From Lepidurus packardi (Eukaryota > Arthropoda > Branchiopoda > Notostraca > Triopsidae), in the NCBI GenBank assembly GCA_023053545.1, contig JAKZAN010000001.1:10622565-10686564 (forward strand): a stretch of 64,000 nt of DNA. The letters are read 5' to 3'. The stretch's first letter is position 1; every line of letters starts with the position of its first letter. Under the pieces are notes generated by a model that ran no database searches, was not told the origin of the DNA, and saw only the letters and a program-made list of their open reading frames with translations. Below are positions 53,492-64,000 of this stretch, piece after piece. A program made the position numbers and the translations under genes.

Positions 53492-55900
53492 TGGTGCCGT
53501 GACCAGGATGAGCCGCACAGAAACGAAGTCCATTGATTGAGTGAAGATCAAATCCTCTCTACTTTCTCAACCCATCGTTAATACCTTCGAAACAATGAAT
53601 AACCTTGAGCAAGAAGACGCCCCCACGAAACAAGAAGCCACTGCTGATCTCCTGAGCTCCCTCGAAGAATACCTTCAAGACTTGAAAGTCCTTTATCAAG
53701 AAATCGAAGACAAGTGACCTCGAAGACGTCCTGAAAACTCATTTCGACGTCCTGAAAAAACTAAAGCAATCGTGGAATGGTCCCGACCAGTGATGAATTG
53801 AATAGTTTCCTCGATCTTCATACTATCGTCGATTTGTGAAAGGTTTTGCTGACATTGCCAAGCCGCTATATAAACTAACCGAAAAGAATGTTCCCTTTGA
53901 GTGGTCCGTGTTATGTGAGGAAGCTTTGACAGATCTTAAACGGCTCCTTTCTTCAACTCCTGTACTCGCTTTTCCTGATCTGTCCCAAACACTTCTAGTG
54001 GACAGCGACGCCAGTAATATTGGGCTAGGAGCCGTGTTGTCACAAGAAATTGACGCTGTTGAACGTCCTATAGCATATGCAAGTCCATGCTTGATGAGAC
54101 CATTTACTGTGTAACGCGGAAGGAGCTCCTGGCAGTTAAATTTGCTGTAATGCAATTTAGCCACTCTCTTCTGGGGAGACCGGTTATGCTTCGGACGGAT
54201 AACATTTGCCGTGGCCTGGATGAAAACTTGCAAGGAACCAACTGGACAGACTTTGCGATGGCTGAACTTGTTTGAATCGTATCAGTTCACAATTGAACAG
54301 CGGCCTGGACCAAAGCGTGGGAATGCGGATGCACTCTCAAGAAGACCATGTTCACAATGTGGACGTCATGGAGGAGTGGACGAAGAATGCCACATGAACC
54401 ACAACGAGATGTCGTGTTAAATCATGTGGAATTGGCTAGTGACGGTAGCGTCGTAGTATCCCAGGAAGAAGACGAGGAGATGAAAGTTATCAAGAGATGT
54501 TTACAAGAACTTTATAAACCGTGTCTGCAAGCTATGAGTCAGCCGTTGCGCAGCTACTGGGCCCAAAGGAAAAATGTGAGTCTTCGTGGTGGCGGGTTTT
54601 ACGGCGAATGGATTTCGACAAACGGATCTCAGCACCTGCATCTTGTGCCTAAAGCAAAGCAAGAGGAAATCTTCAGAAGTTACCACGGTGGTAATTCTGG
54701 GGCTCATATGGGAAGTAAAAACATCTTAGAAAAATTGCGATCACGTTTGTATTGGCCCAAGATGCGGAACAATGTTGAAGGGTGGTGTAAAGGCTGCGTG
54801 ACATGTGTGCAGCGAAATCCTCCATCCCAAAAGACTAGAGCGCCATTGAACCCTGTGCAACCTAGATTTCCAAGTGACATTGTAGCTATGGATATACTGG
54901 GTCCTCTGCCTGAAACAGTAGATCATTATCGCTATAGTTTGGTTGTCGGGGATTTGTTCCCAAAGTGGGTGGAGGCATATCCTATTCCAGATCAGGAAGC
55001 CACTACTATCGCCACCAAGCTCTATGGGGAATACATGAGAAGGTATGGAGTGCCGCTTCAGCTTCATTCCGAGCAAGGTAGAAGTTTTGAATCAAGAACT
55101 GTGAGCGAAATCTGCCGGTTGCTCAAAATCAAGAAAACTAGAACTACTCCATACCATCCGGAGAGTGAGGAATGTATTGAAAGGGCCAATAGGACGATTT
55201 TAGCAGGCCTCAGTAAACTCATCGACGAAGGTGATGAAACCTGTGTTGCCTAGTGTTTTACTTGCGTACCGGACGAGTGTTCAAAGTTCCTCGACTTTCA
55301 CTCCTGCACGTTTACAATTTGGTAGACCGTTGTTCTTACCAGAAGATAGAGTTTTCGGTGGTGGTACCAGTTTCAACGTCTCAATACGCGGCAAAACTGG
55401 AGACAACTCTTCCTACCATTTTTGAACAAGCTCGAACACGGTTGGGATTTGCACAATGTTATCAGAAGATTTATTACGACAGCAAAACTTTAAACCAGGA
55501 AATCCAAATGGGGGACTCCGTTTGGCTCTTCAATCCTTCCCCGAAGAGAGGAAAGTTCCCCAAGTTTCACCGACCTTGGACGGTTATAAAACGAATTTCG
55601 GATCAAGTTGTCCACATTAAAAACACCATTTCGGGTGCGTATGAACAATTTAAAGAAGGGACACCATTAAGGCGAGTGACCATTATGCAAAGCCGGACTT
55701 TCGCTACCATTAAAGGTACCATTCCCGACAGGAAAAAAATAGACAAACGTTACACAATAAAATTTGTATTAAAGAAAATTCACTGGGAGGATACAACAAA
55801 TCACCACACAAAAATCACGATAATTTTCACGCAAAATACGGAAATTTCACTGAAACGAATAGCCAGACATCTTAGAACCCACATTAATGCTACGGTTTAG
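53492..55900 (+). pseudogene. Ty3/gypsy remnant, unit 5/6
   Basis: Same structure. Private changes are Glu to Gly near 54370 (GGAGGAGTGG) and Met to Ile near 55588 in the integrase C-terminal block. The integrase frame is open slightly further upstream (from 54348). Confidence 0.83.
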
Positions 55901-57500
55901 AATTTTGAGCGATAGCTTGACCGACTCGAACGATTTGCCCAAGCTGGACGGTAAATTTAAAGTCCTTGGGGGCCTGAAAAATAAGGACCATTGTAGAGCC
56001 AAAGTTAAACTCACCGAATACTTCACCTTTCTCCTGATGGAGACCCTCCCCGCCTGCACGTTCCTTGTGGAAGTTGTAGTCCGTCGTCCTGCGACGTCCG
56101 GCACGACAGTTTGTTTCCAATTCCTACAATACAAAGAAAAGAAAACTGTTAAGTCACTTTCAAAAACGCAAACTCGTCGACTAACTTACTGGATCTTTAT
56201 AGACTCGTATGGAGCCGACATTGGTAGCTCCGACCGCTGTCATGCTGAACAAGCCGTACTGCCACTGGCCAAAGTAAACGGCTCGCTCGTTGAGGGCAAG
56301 TAAGCCGGGGACCCATTTGGAAACGCTTGGGTTCACACTAAGGAGTTCCCCTAAGATAATATTCCGGTTAGTAACACCCTTTGTTGTTCTCATGGCGAAT
56401 TACCTGGAAAGTGTCGCCGCAATGAAATATCCCATTCAACGGGGGAATGAAACCGATGGTAGTCCCCGGGCGCCAGATAGATGACACAGTAGTGGAGGCC
56501 GGAGGTTGGGGACCCTGTTGAGAGTTGCACCAGTTCAGAGGGTCCCAAAAACTGGCTCAGGGAGTAATACACCCCCTTCACCTGTCCCAACAGTCCATTC
56601 CGGTCCACTGCGCCCAAATGGAGGACTTTCCCATCGGCTGGTGACACCTGTTGTAGAAAACAAACAATATTTAGTACGAGAAACGAGTGCATAAAAACCC
56701 CCATCAACTTACAATGCAGTCCGTAGTGTTGATAGGGCGTGCGCCTGGTTTAAGCGGCCGTCGAAAAAATTCGCCGATGCTGGAGTAGTCGGACAGGTTG
56801 TCCGATGCGGCTTCTTCGACGTTTACGCCAAACGTCCGCGCGTAGAACCCAAGGACCGGCTTCCTCATCCACCGAGGCAAACGGGTGTTGGCCAGTCGTC
56901 CCCAGGTGCGCGACAGGGTCGCCCAGGGCAAGCTGCGATAAGCACGTACCTGTTAACCAAGATAAAAGCATATTAGGTACTTGACTCAATAGCAATTCCT
57001 ACGCCAGATAGATACAGAAGATCGTATTAGTCAAAAGAAATTCCCTTAGGGGATTGTATTGATCTTACCTTAAAGTCTCGCGCACAGGCATGCCACGAAC
57101 GAGGCAAAGCGATCCGTGGAGCAGCGTCATCTGTTAAAGAAAACACAAGTCAAGTGTTAGGGAGACTGAACAAAAGGTCCCATAATATATATCACAGAAA
57201 AATACGTACGTACAACAAACGTACATAGGAAACAACAACAGAAAAAAGCTGCTTAGGATTTCAGGAGAATTGGGCCATCCATGACCTCCAAATTACAACA
57301 AGACGATCAGGACTTCGTTCACAATTTTTTATGGGTATTTCTGGAAAATAAAAACCGATTAGGACTCGTGTTACAACTCTGTTGCTTTCTTATCGAAAGG
57401 GAAAAACCATAGCACTCGCGGTTGAAACTATTTGGCTAAGCTTCTTCTGAGACTAGATGTACTTGAATGGTAAACAAAAAGGCAAAAAACGCTTACCCAT
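55890..57500 (-). CDS. PISD: Phosphatidylserine decarboxylase, unit 6
   Basis: Intact copy with the unit-5 intron changes. Its upstream spacer has CACATGG for CACTTGG in the ETS/CRE-like cluster (about 57660). Confidence 0.9.
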
Positions 57501-58177
57501 GGTCCAGGCAACCCGTACGAAATGAGGAACCTTCTAAGGTTGAAAAACTGAGGGCACAATACACGAAAACTTTGGGAGAAAATGCAAAAGGCTCCTTCCT
57601 GGTTAACGATAGCAAGAAGACTTACCAAAACAAGTGACAACAATGAAAGTTATAGCGTCACATGGCGTCACTTCCGGGGTGGCCAGTTCATTGCGTCATT
57701 GGTTCCCGAACCCGCTTCCTTCGGGTTGCTATCCCCAGCATCAACGGTAGAGGGTTGGACGAATAGGCGATATGTTGCCGCCCTCTTTACCGGTGTCTGG
57801 GCGACACTTGATTAATATGGCGGCAAAACAACTCCTGTATGACACCTATAAATAGTCCAAAAATATGAGTTCCCTGGTTTCACCGACTGTGGAAAAGAAT
57901 ACGGGGTAGAACCAGGAGTTCATGATAGAAATGGGTCGGGTGAACGTAAGCTTGGTTAATTTCTAGTTAAGTATTCATATTTTTATGTATACTAATAACA
58001 GCTGGAAAGACAAATTCAGATGCAAAACCTGATGAGAGAACGCGTGGTAGCCACACAGATAGCTCGAGCATGAGAATAGCTATATTGGATTGGAGTTTTT
58101 TCTATTGTGAGTGCATTATTAGGAAGGATTGATGGGTAACAAACTTCAAACTCTCTATACTAACATACTTACAGTGC

Positions 58178-58959
58178 TTGTACCTTTCATGTTTCTCACC
58201 TTCAAGTTATAAAAGGACCAGAAGACCTGGCCTACTATTGCCCTTATTTCTGAGCAATGCGGACACAGCCTTGAAGAACAGATTCATCTCTTTGAGAGCA
58301 TCAAGCCACTATTTACTAAAGGTATATGCTTCATTATCCAGTGTGATATTTTTACTAATATTTGCTTTATTAGCCCATGCTTGTTACTTTCAAAAAGCGT
58401 TCGAGAATGATCATGTCCCAATTGTGCAAATGTCTACCGTCACCGAAGAAGGAGTAGTGGAAGTAAAGACAGACGTAAGGGCGGATTATTTATTGGTTTT
58501 CTGGTGTTCAATTTGGATTGCCTAGGCTTGTGAGCGTTGATTGCTAGCTCATCGTGTGGAAGGCTAGATGCGTAGCTAGAAGGTAGAAGGCGTCTTGAAC
58601 CGTCTAAACGTAGGCGAACCCAGGCGAAAAGATAACGTTGTTCGTCCAGTTTGCATTCCGGACTCTGTTTCGCAGAAGAAAGCAGCTCAAGCTGAGAAGG
58701 AGAAAACAAAAAGGACGGGACGAGCTATCGAATTGGAACAAGGGGACGACCACATTGTGGATTACAGAAAGAATTATGACCTGCCATACGACTTCAAATA
58801 CGACAAAATTCCAGAATTCTGATAAAACAAAAACATTGCCGACTACATTGATCCGGATCTTATGGTGGTTAGTTTACCGTTTTATCTCCGGCCGGTTTTT
58901 TTACTTTGTTATTTTAAAAAAAAAAAAAGAAATTGGAGCAGTTGGAAAAGGCTAACTGG
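58178..58959 (+). pseudogene. GTPBP4: NOG1/GTPBP4 fragment, unit 6
   Basis: As in unit 5, with private changes GGATTGCCTAGG at the intron end (about 58521) and GGCTAGATG further on (about 58563, changing the Lys codon to a third stop). Confidence 0.78.
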
Positions 58960-59370
58960 GTAGTTTCGAAATCATTTATGGCCCTTGAAATTAAATCTGG
59001 AAGGACTTGAGAAGAGAATACAAGTTTGCCTTGAAATAAACTTTGAAATGGCTTTTTACTCGTTTATTACTGCTGATTTTGAGATGTTTTTGACTTTCCT
59101 TCAGTTCCAAATGAGCTGTTTTGCTCCCTCCCCCCGTAATACGTACTTGCGTATTTGTTGTACCCATAGAGCGCTCCCTGTAATACGTACTTTGCTTATT
59201 AGAAATAGACGAAATAACAATGTCTGAACCTTACAAATCGGATTTTCCGGATGCAAAGTCTACAAAACTTCTCTTAAAAGGTGCTCTCATCCATCCTATT
59301 CTTCAGAAGTAGCCCCTAATCACAACGCAGGGACCATCTCATTTTTACTCATACCCAAATCCTCCACATT

Positions 59371-61779
59371 TGGTGCCGTGACCAGGATGAGCCGCACAGA
59401 AACGAAGTCCATTGATTGAGTGAAGATCAAATCCTCTCTACTTTCTCAACCCATCGTTAATACCTTCGAAACAATGAATAACCTTGATCAAGAAGACGCC
59501 CCCACGAAACAAGAAGCCACTGCTGATCTCCTGAGCTCCCTCGAAGAATACCTTCAAGACTTGAAAGTCCTTTATCAAGAAATCGAAGACAAGTGACCTC
59601 GAAGACGTCCTGAAAACTCATTTCGACGTCCTGAAAAAACTAAAGCAATCGTGGAATGGTCCCGACCAGTGATGAATTGAATAGTTTCCTCGATCTTCAT
59701 ACTATCGTCGATTTGTGAAAGGTTTTGCTGACATTGCCAAGCCGCTATATAAACTAACCGAAAAGAATGTTCCCTTTGAGTGGTCCGTGTTATGTGAGGA
59801 AGCTTTGACAGATCTTAAACGGCTCCTTTCTTCAACTCCTGTACTCGCTTTTCCTGATCTGTCCCAAACACTTCTAGTGGACAGCGACGCCAGTAATATT
59901 GGGCTAGGAGCCGTGTTGTCACAAGAAATTGACGCTGTTGAACGTCCTATAGCATATGCAAGTCCATGCTTGATGAGACCATTTACTGTGTAACGCGGAA
60001 GGAGCTCCTGGCAGTTAAATTTGCTGTAATGCAATTTAGCCACTCTCTTCTGGGGAGACCGGTTATGCTTCGGACGGATAACATTTGCCGTGGCCTGGAT
60101 GAAAACTTGCAAGGAACCAACTGGACAGACTTTGCGATGGCTGAACTTGTTTGAATCGTATCAGTTCACAATTGAACAGCGGCCTGGACCAAAGCGTGGG
60201 AATGCGGATGCACTCTCAAGAAGACCATGTTCACAATGTGGACGTCATGAAGGAGTAGACGAAGAATGCCACATGAACCACAACGAGATGTCGTGTTAAA
60301 TCATGTGGAATTGGCTAGTGACGGTAACGTCGTAGTATCCCAGGAAGAAGACGAGGAGATGAAAGTTATCAAGAGATGTTTACAAGAACTTTATAAACCG
60401 TGTCTGCAAGCTATGAGTCAGCCGTTGCGCAGCTACTGGGCCCAAAGGAAAAATGTGAGTCTTCGTGGTGGCGGGTTTTACGGCGAATGGATTTCGACAA
60501 ACGGATCTCAGCACCTGCATCTTGTGCCTAAAGCAAAGCAAGAGGAAATCTTCAGAAGTTACCACGGTGGTAATTCTGGGGCTCATATGGGAAGTAAAAA
60601 CATCTTAGAAAAATTGCGATCACGTTTGTATTGGCCCAAGATGCGGAACAATGTTGAAGGGTGGTGTAAAGGCTGCGTGACATGTGTGCAGCGAAATCCT
60701 CCATCCCAAAAGACTAGAGCGCCATTGAACCCTGTGCAACCTAGATTTCCAAGTGACATTGTAGCTATGGATATACTGGGTCCTCTGCCTGAAACAGTAG
60801 ATCATTATCGCTATAGTTTGGTTGTCGGGGATTTGTTCCCAAAGTGGGTGGAGGCATATCCTATTCCAGATCAGGAAGCCACTACTATCGCCACCAAGCT
60901 CTATGGGGAATACATGAGAAGGTATGGAGTGCCGCTTCAGCTTCATTCCGAGCAAGGTAGAAGTTTTGAATCAAGAACTGTGAGCGAAATCTGCCGGTTG
61001 CTCAAAATCAAGAAAACTAGAACTACTCCATACCATCCGGAGAGTGAGGAATGTATTGAAAGGGCCAATAGGACGATTTTAGCAGGCCTCAGTAAACTCA
61101 TCGACGAAGGTGATGAAACCTGTGTTGCCTAGTGTTTTACTTGCGTACCGGACGAGTGTTCAAAGTTCCTCGACTTTCACTCCTGCACGTTTACAATTTG
61201 GTAGACCGTTGTTCTTACCAGAAGATAGAGTTTTCGGTGGTGGTACCAGTTTCAACGTCTCAATACGCGGCAAAACTGGAGACAACTCTTCCTACCATTT
61301 TTGAACAAGCTCGAACACGGTTGGGATTTGCACAATGTTATCAGAAGATTTATTACGACAGCAAAACTTTAAACCAGGAAATCCAAATGGGGGACTCCGT
61401 TTGGCTCTTCAATCCTTCCCCGAAGAGAGGAAAGTTCCCCAAGTTTCCCCGACCTTGGACGGTTATGAAACGAATTTCGGATCAAGTTGTCCACATTAAA
61501 AACACCATTTCGGGTGCATATGAACAATTTAAAGAAGGGACACCATTAAAGCGAGTGACCATTATGCAAAGCCGGACTTTCGCTACCATTAAAGGTACCA
61601 TTCCCGACAGGAAAAAAATAGACAAACGTTACACAATAAAATTTGTATTAAAGAAAATTCACTGGGAGGATACAACAAATCACCACACAAAAATCACGAT
61701 AATTTTCACGCAAAATACGGAAATTTCACTGAAACGAATAGCCAGACATCTTAGAACCCACATTAATGCTACGGTTTAG
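59371..61779 (+). pseudogene. Ty3/gypsy remnant, unit 6/7
   Basis: Same structure. Private changes are Ser to Asn near 60327, and His to Pro (61447) and Arg to Lys (61550) in the integrase tail. Confidence 0.83.
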
Positions 61780-63009
61780 AATTTTGAGCGATAGCTTGAC
61801 CGACTCGAACGATTTGCCCAAGCTGGACGGTAAATTTAAAGTCCTTGGGGGCCTGAAAAATAAGGACCATTGTAGAGCCAAAGTTAAACTCACCGAATAC
61901 TTCACCTTTCTCCTGATGGAGACCCTCCCCGCCTGCACGTTCCTTGTGGAAGTTGTAGTCCGTCGTCCTGCGACGTCCGGCACGACAGTTTGTTTCCAAT
62001 TCCTACAATACAAAGAAAAGAAAACTGTTAAGTCACTTTCAAAAACGCAAACTCGTCGACTAACTTACTGGATCTTTATAGACTCGTATGGAGCCGACAT
62101 TGGTAGCTCCGACCGCTGTCATGCTGAACAAGCCGTACTGCCACTGGCCAAAGTAAACGGCTCGCTCGTTGAGGGCAAGTAAGCCGGGGACCCATTTGGA
62201 AACGCTTGGGTTCACACTAAGGAGTTCCCCTAAGATAATATTCCGGTTAGTAACACCCTTTGTTGTTCTCATGGCGAATTACCTGGAAAGTGTCGCCGCA
62301 ATGAAATATCCCATTCAACGGGGGAATGAAACCGATGGTAGTCCCCGGGCGCCAGATAGATGACACAGTAGTGGAGGCCGGAGGTTGGGGACCCTGTTGA
62401 GAGTTGCACCAGTTCAGAGGGTCCCAAAAACTGGCTCAGGGAGTAATACACCCCCTTCACCTGTCCCAACAGTCCATTCCGGTCCACTGCGCCCAAATGG
62501 AGGACTTTCCCATCGGCTGGTGACACCTGTTGTAGAAAACAAACAATATTTAGTACGAGAAACGAGTGCATAAAAACCCCCATCAACTTACAATGCAGTC
62601 CGTAGTGTTGATAGGGCGTGCGCCTGGTTTAAGCGGCCGTCGAAAAAATTCGCCGATGCTGGAGTAGTCGGACAGGTTGTCCGATGCGGCTTCTTCGACG
62701 TTTACGCCAAACGTCCGCGCGTAGAACCCAAGGACCGGCTTCCTCATCCACCGAGGCAAACGGGTGTTGGCCAGTCGTCCCCAGGTGCGCGACAGGGTCG
62801 CCCAGGGCAAGCTGCGATAAGCACGTACCTGTTAACCAAGATAAAAGCATATTAGGTACTTGACTCAATAGCAATTCCTACGCCAGATAGATACAGAAGA
62901 TCGTATTAGTCAAAAGAAATTCCCTTAGGGGATTGTATTGATCTTACCTTAAAGTCTCGCGCACAGGCATGCCACGAACGAGGCAAAGCGATCCGTGGAG
63001 CAGCGTCAT
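61769..63009 (-). pseudogene. PISD: Phosphatidylserine decarboxylase, unit 7, lacking the start exon
   Basis: Exons two to six are intact (63009-62948, 62828-62592, 62526-62283, 62229-62069, 62002-61769). The unit is cut at 63271, inside intron 1. The first exon with the ATG, and the promoter region, are missing. Expression would need a new start. Confidence 0.85.
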
Positions 63010-63272
63010 CTGTTAAAGAAAACACAAGTCAAGTGTTAGGGAGACTGAACAAAAGGTCCCATAATATATATCACAGAAAAATACGTACGTACAACAAACG
63101 TACATAGGAAACAACAACAGAAAAAAGCTGCTTAGGATTTCAGGAGAATTGGGCCATCCATGACCTCCAAATTACAACAAGACGATCAGGACTTCGTTCA
63201 CAATTTTTTATGGGTATTTCTGGAAAATAAAAACCGATTAGGACTCGTGTTACAACTCTGTTGCTTTCTTAG

Positions 63273-63820
63273 GAGTTTTTGCACTTTACCGGAATTTTTT
63301 GTTTTTGCCTGCAAACAACTTTTTCTGGCATTTTAAGGGTCGCTGATTCCGAAAAAAGCAATCATTTCGCGCGGAAAACACTGCATCATGAAAATTTGCG
63401 GAGTTTTTGCACTTTACCGGAATTTTTTTTTTTCCCTGGAAACAACTTTTTCTGGCATTTTAACGGTCGGTGATTCCAAAGAAATCAATCATTTCATTCC
63501 AAATCGACATCAACATCATCATGCCAAAGTGCCAATAAAAAATTTGCGGAGTTTTTGCACTTTACCGGAATTTTTTTTTTTCCCTGGAAACAACTTTTTC
63601 TGGCATTTTAACGGTCGGTGATTCCAAAGAAATCAATCATTTCATTCCAAATCGACATCAACATCATCATGCCAAAGTGCCAATAAAAAATTTGCGGAGT
63701 TTTTGCACTTTACCGGATTTTTTTTGTTTTTTCCTGGAAACAACTTTTTCTGGCATTTTAACGGTCGGTGATTCCAAAGAAATCAATCATTTTATTCCAA
63801 ATCGACATCAACATCATCAT
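63273..63820. repeat. Four tandem 128-148-bp repeats
   Basis: Copies begin with GAGTTTTTGCACTTTACCGG at 63273, 63401, 63549 and 63697 (spacing 128, 148, 148). Each holds a T-run, ACAACTTTTTCTGGCATTTT, and (in the last three) AAATCGACATCAACATCATCAT. The last word is the end of the minus-strand ORF that follows, so the repeat seems to have grown from that gene's 3' end. The first copy abuts the broken array unit. Confidence 0.9.
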
Positions 63821-64000
63821 CTAAAACTTCATCAACAGGTTCATCACAATCGCGATACAGCAAACCTGCCAAAGTTAAAAATTCAACAGCTCGATCTAAA
63901 CCCATTTGATCACATCTTTTCTCAAACATATATCTTGCCAAGTTTCCTGGAATATGCGCCTTAATTCGTCCAGTCGATGAAAATGACGTTTTGGCCGCAC
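63792..64000 (-). CDS. 3' end of an unrecognised minus-strand gene (runs off the window)
   Basis: An open frame of 68 residues ends at the TAA at 63792-63794. It reads with basic and hydrophobic segments (GRIKAHIPGNLARYMFEKRC, VEFLTLAGLLYRD) and an acidic tail DEVLDDDVDVDLE. The NLARYMFEKRC part vaguely recalls the C-terminus of ISXO2-like DDE transposases, but this is a weak resemblance and I do not assign a function. Its stop codon is present only in the last repeat unit; the upstream repeats have TTCATTCC where the stop TTATTCC lies. Confidence 0.45.
   Translation of the reverse strand, partial: AAKTSFSSTGRIKAHIPGNLARYMFEKRCDQMGLDRAVEFLTLAGLLYRDCDEPVDEVLDDDVDVDLE

Larger units (their letters stand above)
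25813..63271. repeat. Tandem array of ~5.87-kb units (PISD gene + NOG1 remnant + gypsy remnant)
   Basis: Units taken from the same integrase base start at 25813, 31687, 37561, 43438, 49317, 55196 and 61075, with lengths 5874, 5874, 5877, 5879, 5879, 5879 and a truncated 2197 bp. Length changes come from an ATT insertion at the PISD/NOG1 spacer (units 3-6), a poly-A tract in the NOG1 remnant (10-13 A), and a 1-bp loss in a PISD intron (units 5-7). Unit 1 is the most divergent, and the order of shared changes follows position along the array. The last unit breaks at 63271 into an unrelated short repeat. Confidence 0.95.

Noticed and set aside
63273-63820. CRISPR-like array
   Set aside because: Repeats are long, contiguous and without unique spacers, in eukaryotic sequence; an ordinary tandem repeat.

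Overview
The window is eukaryotic genomic DNA made almost entirely of nested and tandem repeats. Spliced genes with very short introns (about 44 to 66 bp), PIF/Harbinger and hAT transposons, and Ty3/gypsy remnants point to an invertebrate. A small-intron arthropod, perhaps a crustacean of the Daphnia type, is my best guess, but no marker in the window fixes the species. Two 100-bp N runs (575-674 and 25713-25812) are assembly gaps, so adjacency across them is only scaffold-level.

Layout. (1) 1-788: two pieces of the right-hand tandem unit in inverted orientation, either side of a gap. (2) 789-2583: a decayed, left-truncated hAT transposon. (3) 2860-3232: a small two-exon ORF ending in a CCHC zinc knuckle. 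(4) 3436-4418: a short minus-strand LTR element with two ~133-bp LTRs, a tRNA-Leu-type primer-binding site and a gag-like ORF. (5) 4287-25712: three head-to-tail units with a 5245-bp period, LTR-[N-P-G]-LTR-[N-P-G]-LTR-[N-P-G]-LTR. Each holds three adjacent genes of a non-segmented negative-strand RNA virus (nucleoprotein-, phosphoprotein- and glycoprotein-like by order and features), with mononegavirus-style gene junctions. The third unit is interrupted by an intact two-gene Harbinger element (16034-18971, TSD TAA) and an intact hAT element (20203-22860, 8-bp TSD).

(6) 25813-63271: a second array of about 5.87-kb units, six more or less complete plus a truncated seventh. Each unit carries a minus-strand multi-exon phosphatidylserine decarboxylase (PISD) gene, a decayed NOG1/GTPBP4 fragment in divergent orientation, and an internally deleted Ty3/gypsy element. 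(7) 63273-63820: four 128-148-bp repeats, followed by the 3' end of a minus-strand gene that runs off the window.

The most interesting system is the viral array. The viral cDNA is joined to the LTR element at the inner edge of the tRNA primer-binding site, the glycoprotein reading frame ends inside that site, and the viral genes are antisense to the LTR element. This is what would be expected if a retrotransposon reverse transcriptase switched onto negative-sense viral genomic RNA. The chimera was then amplified as a shared-LTR tandem array. The copies are nearly identical, so the amplification looks recent.
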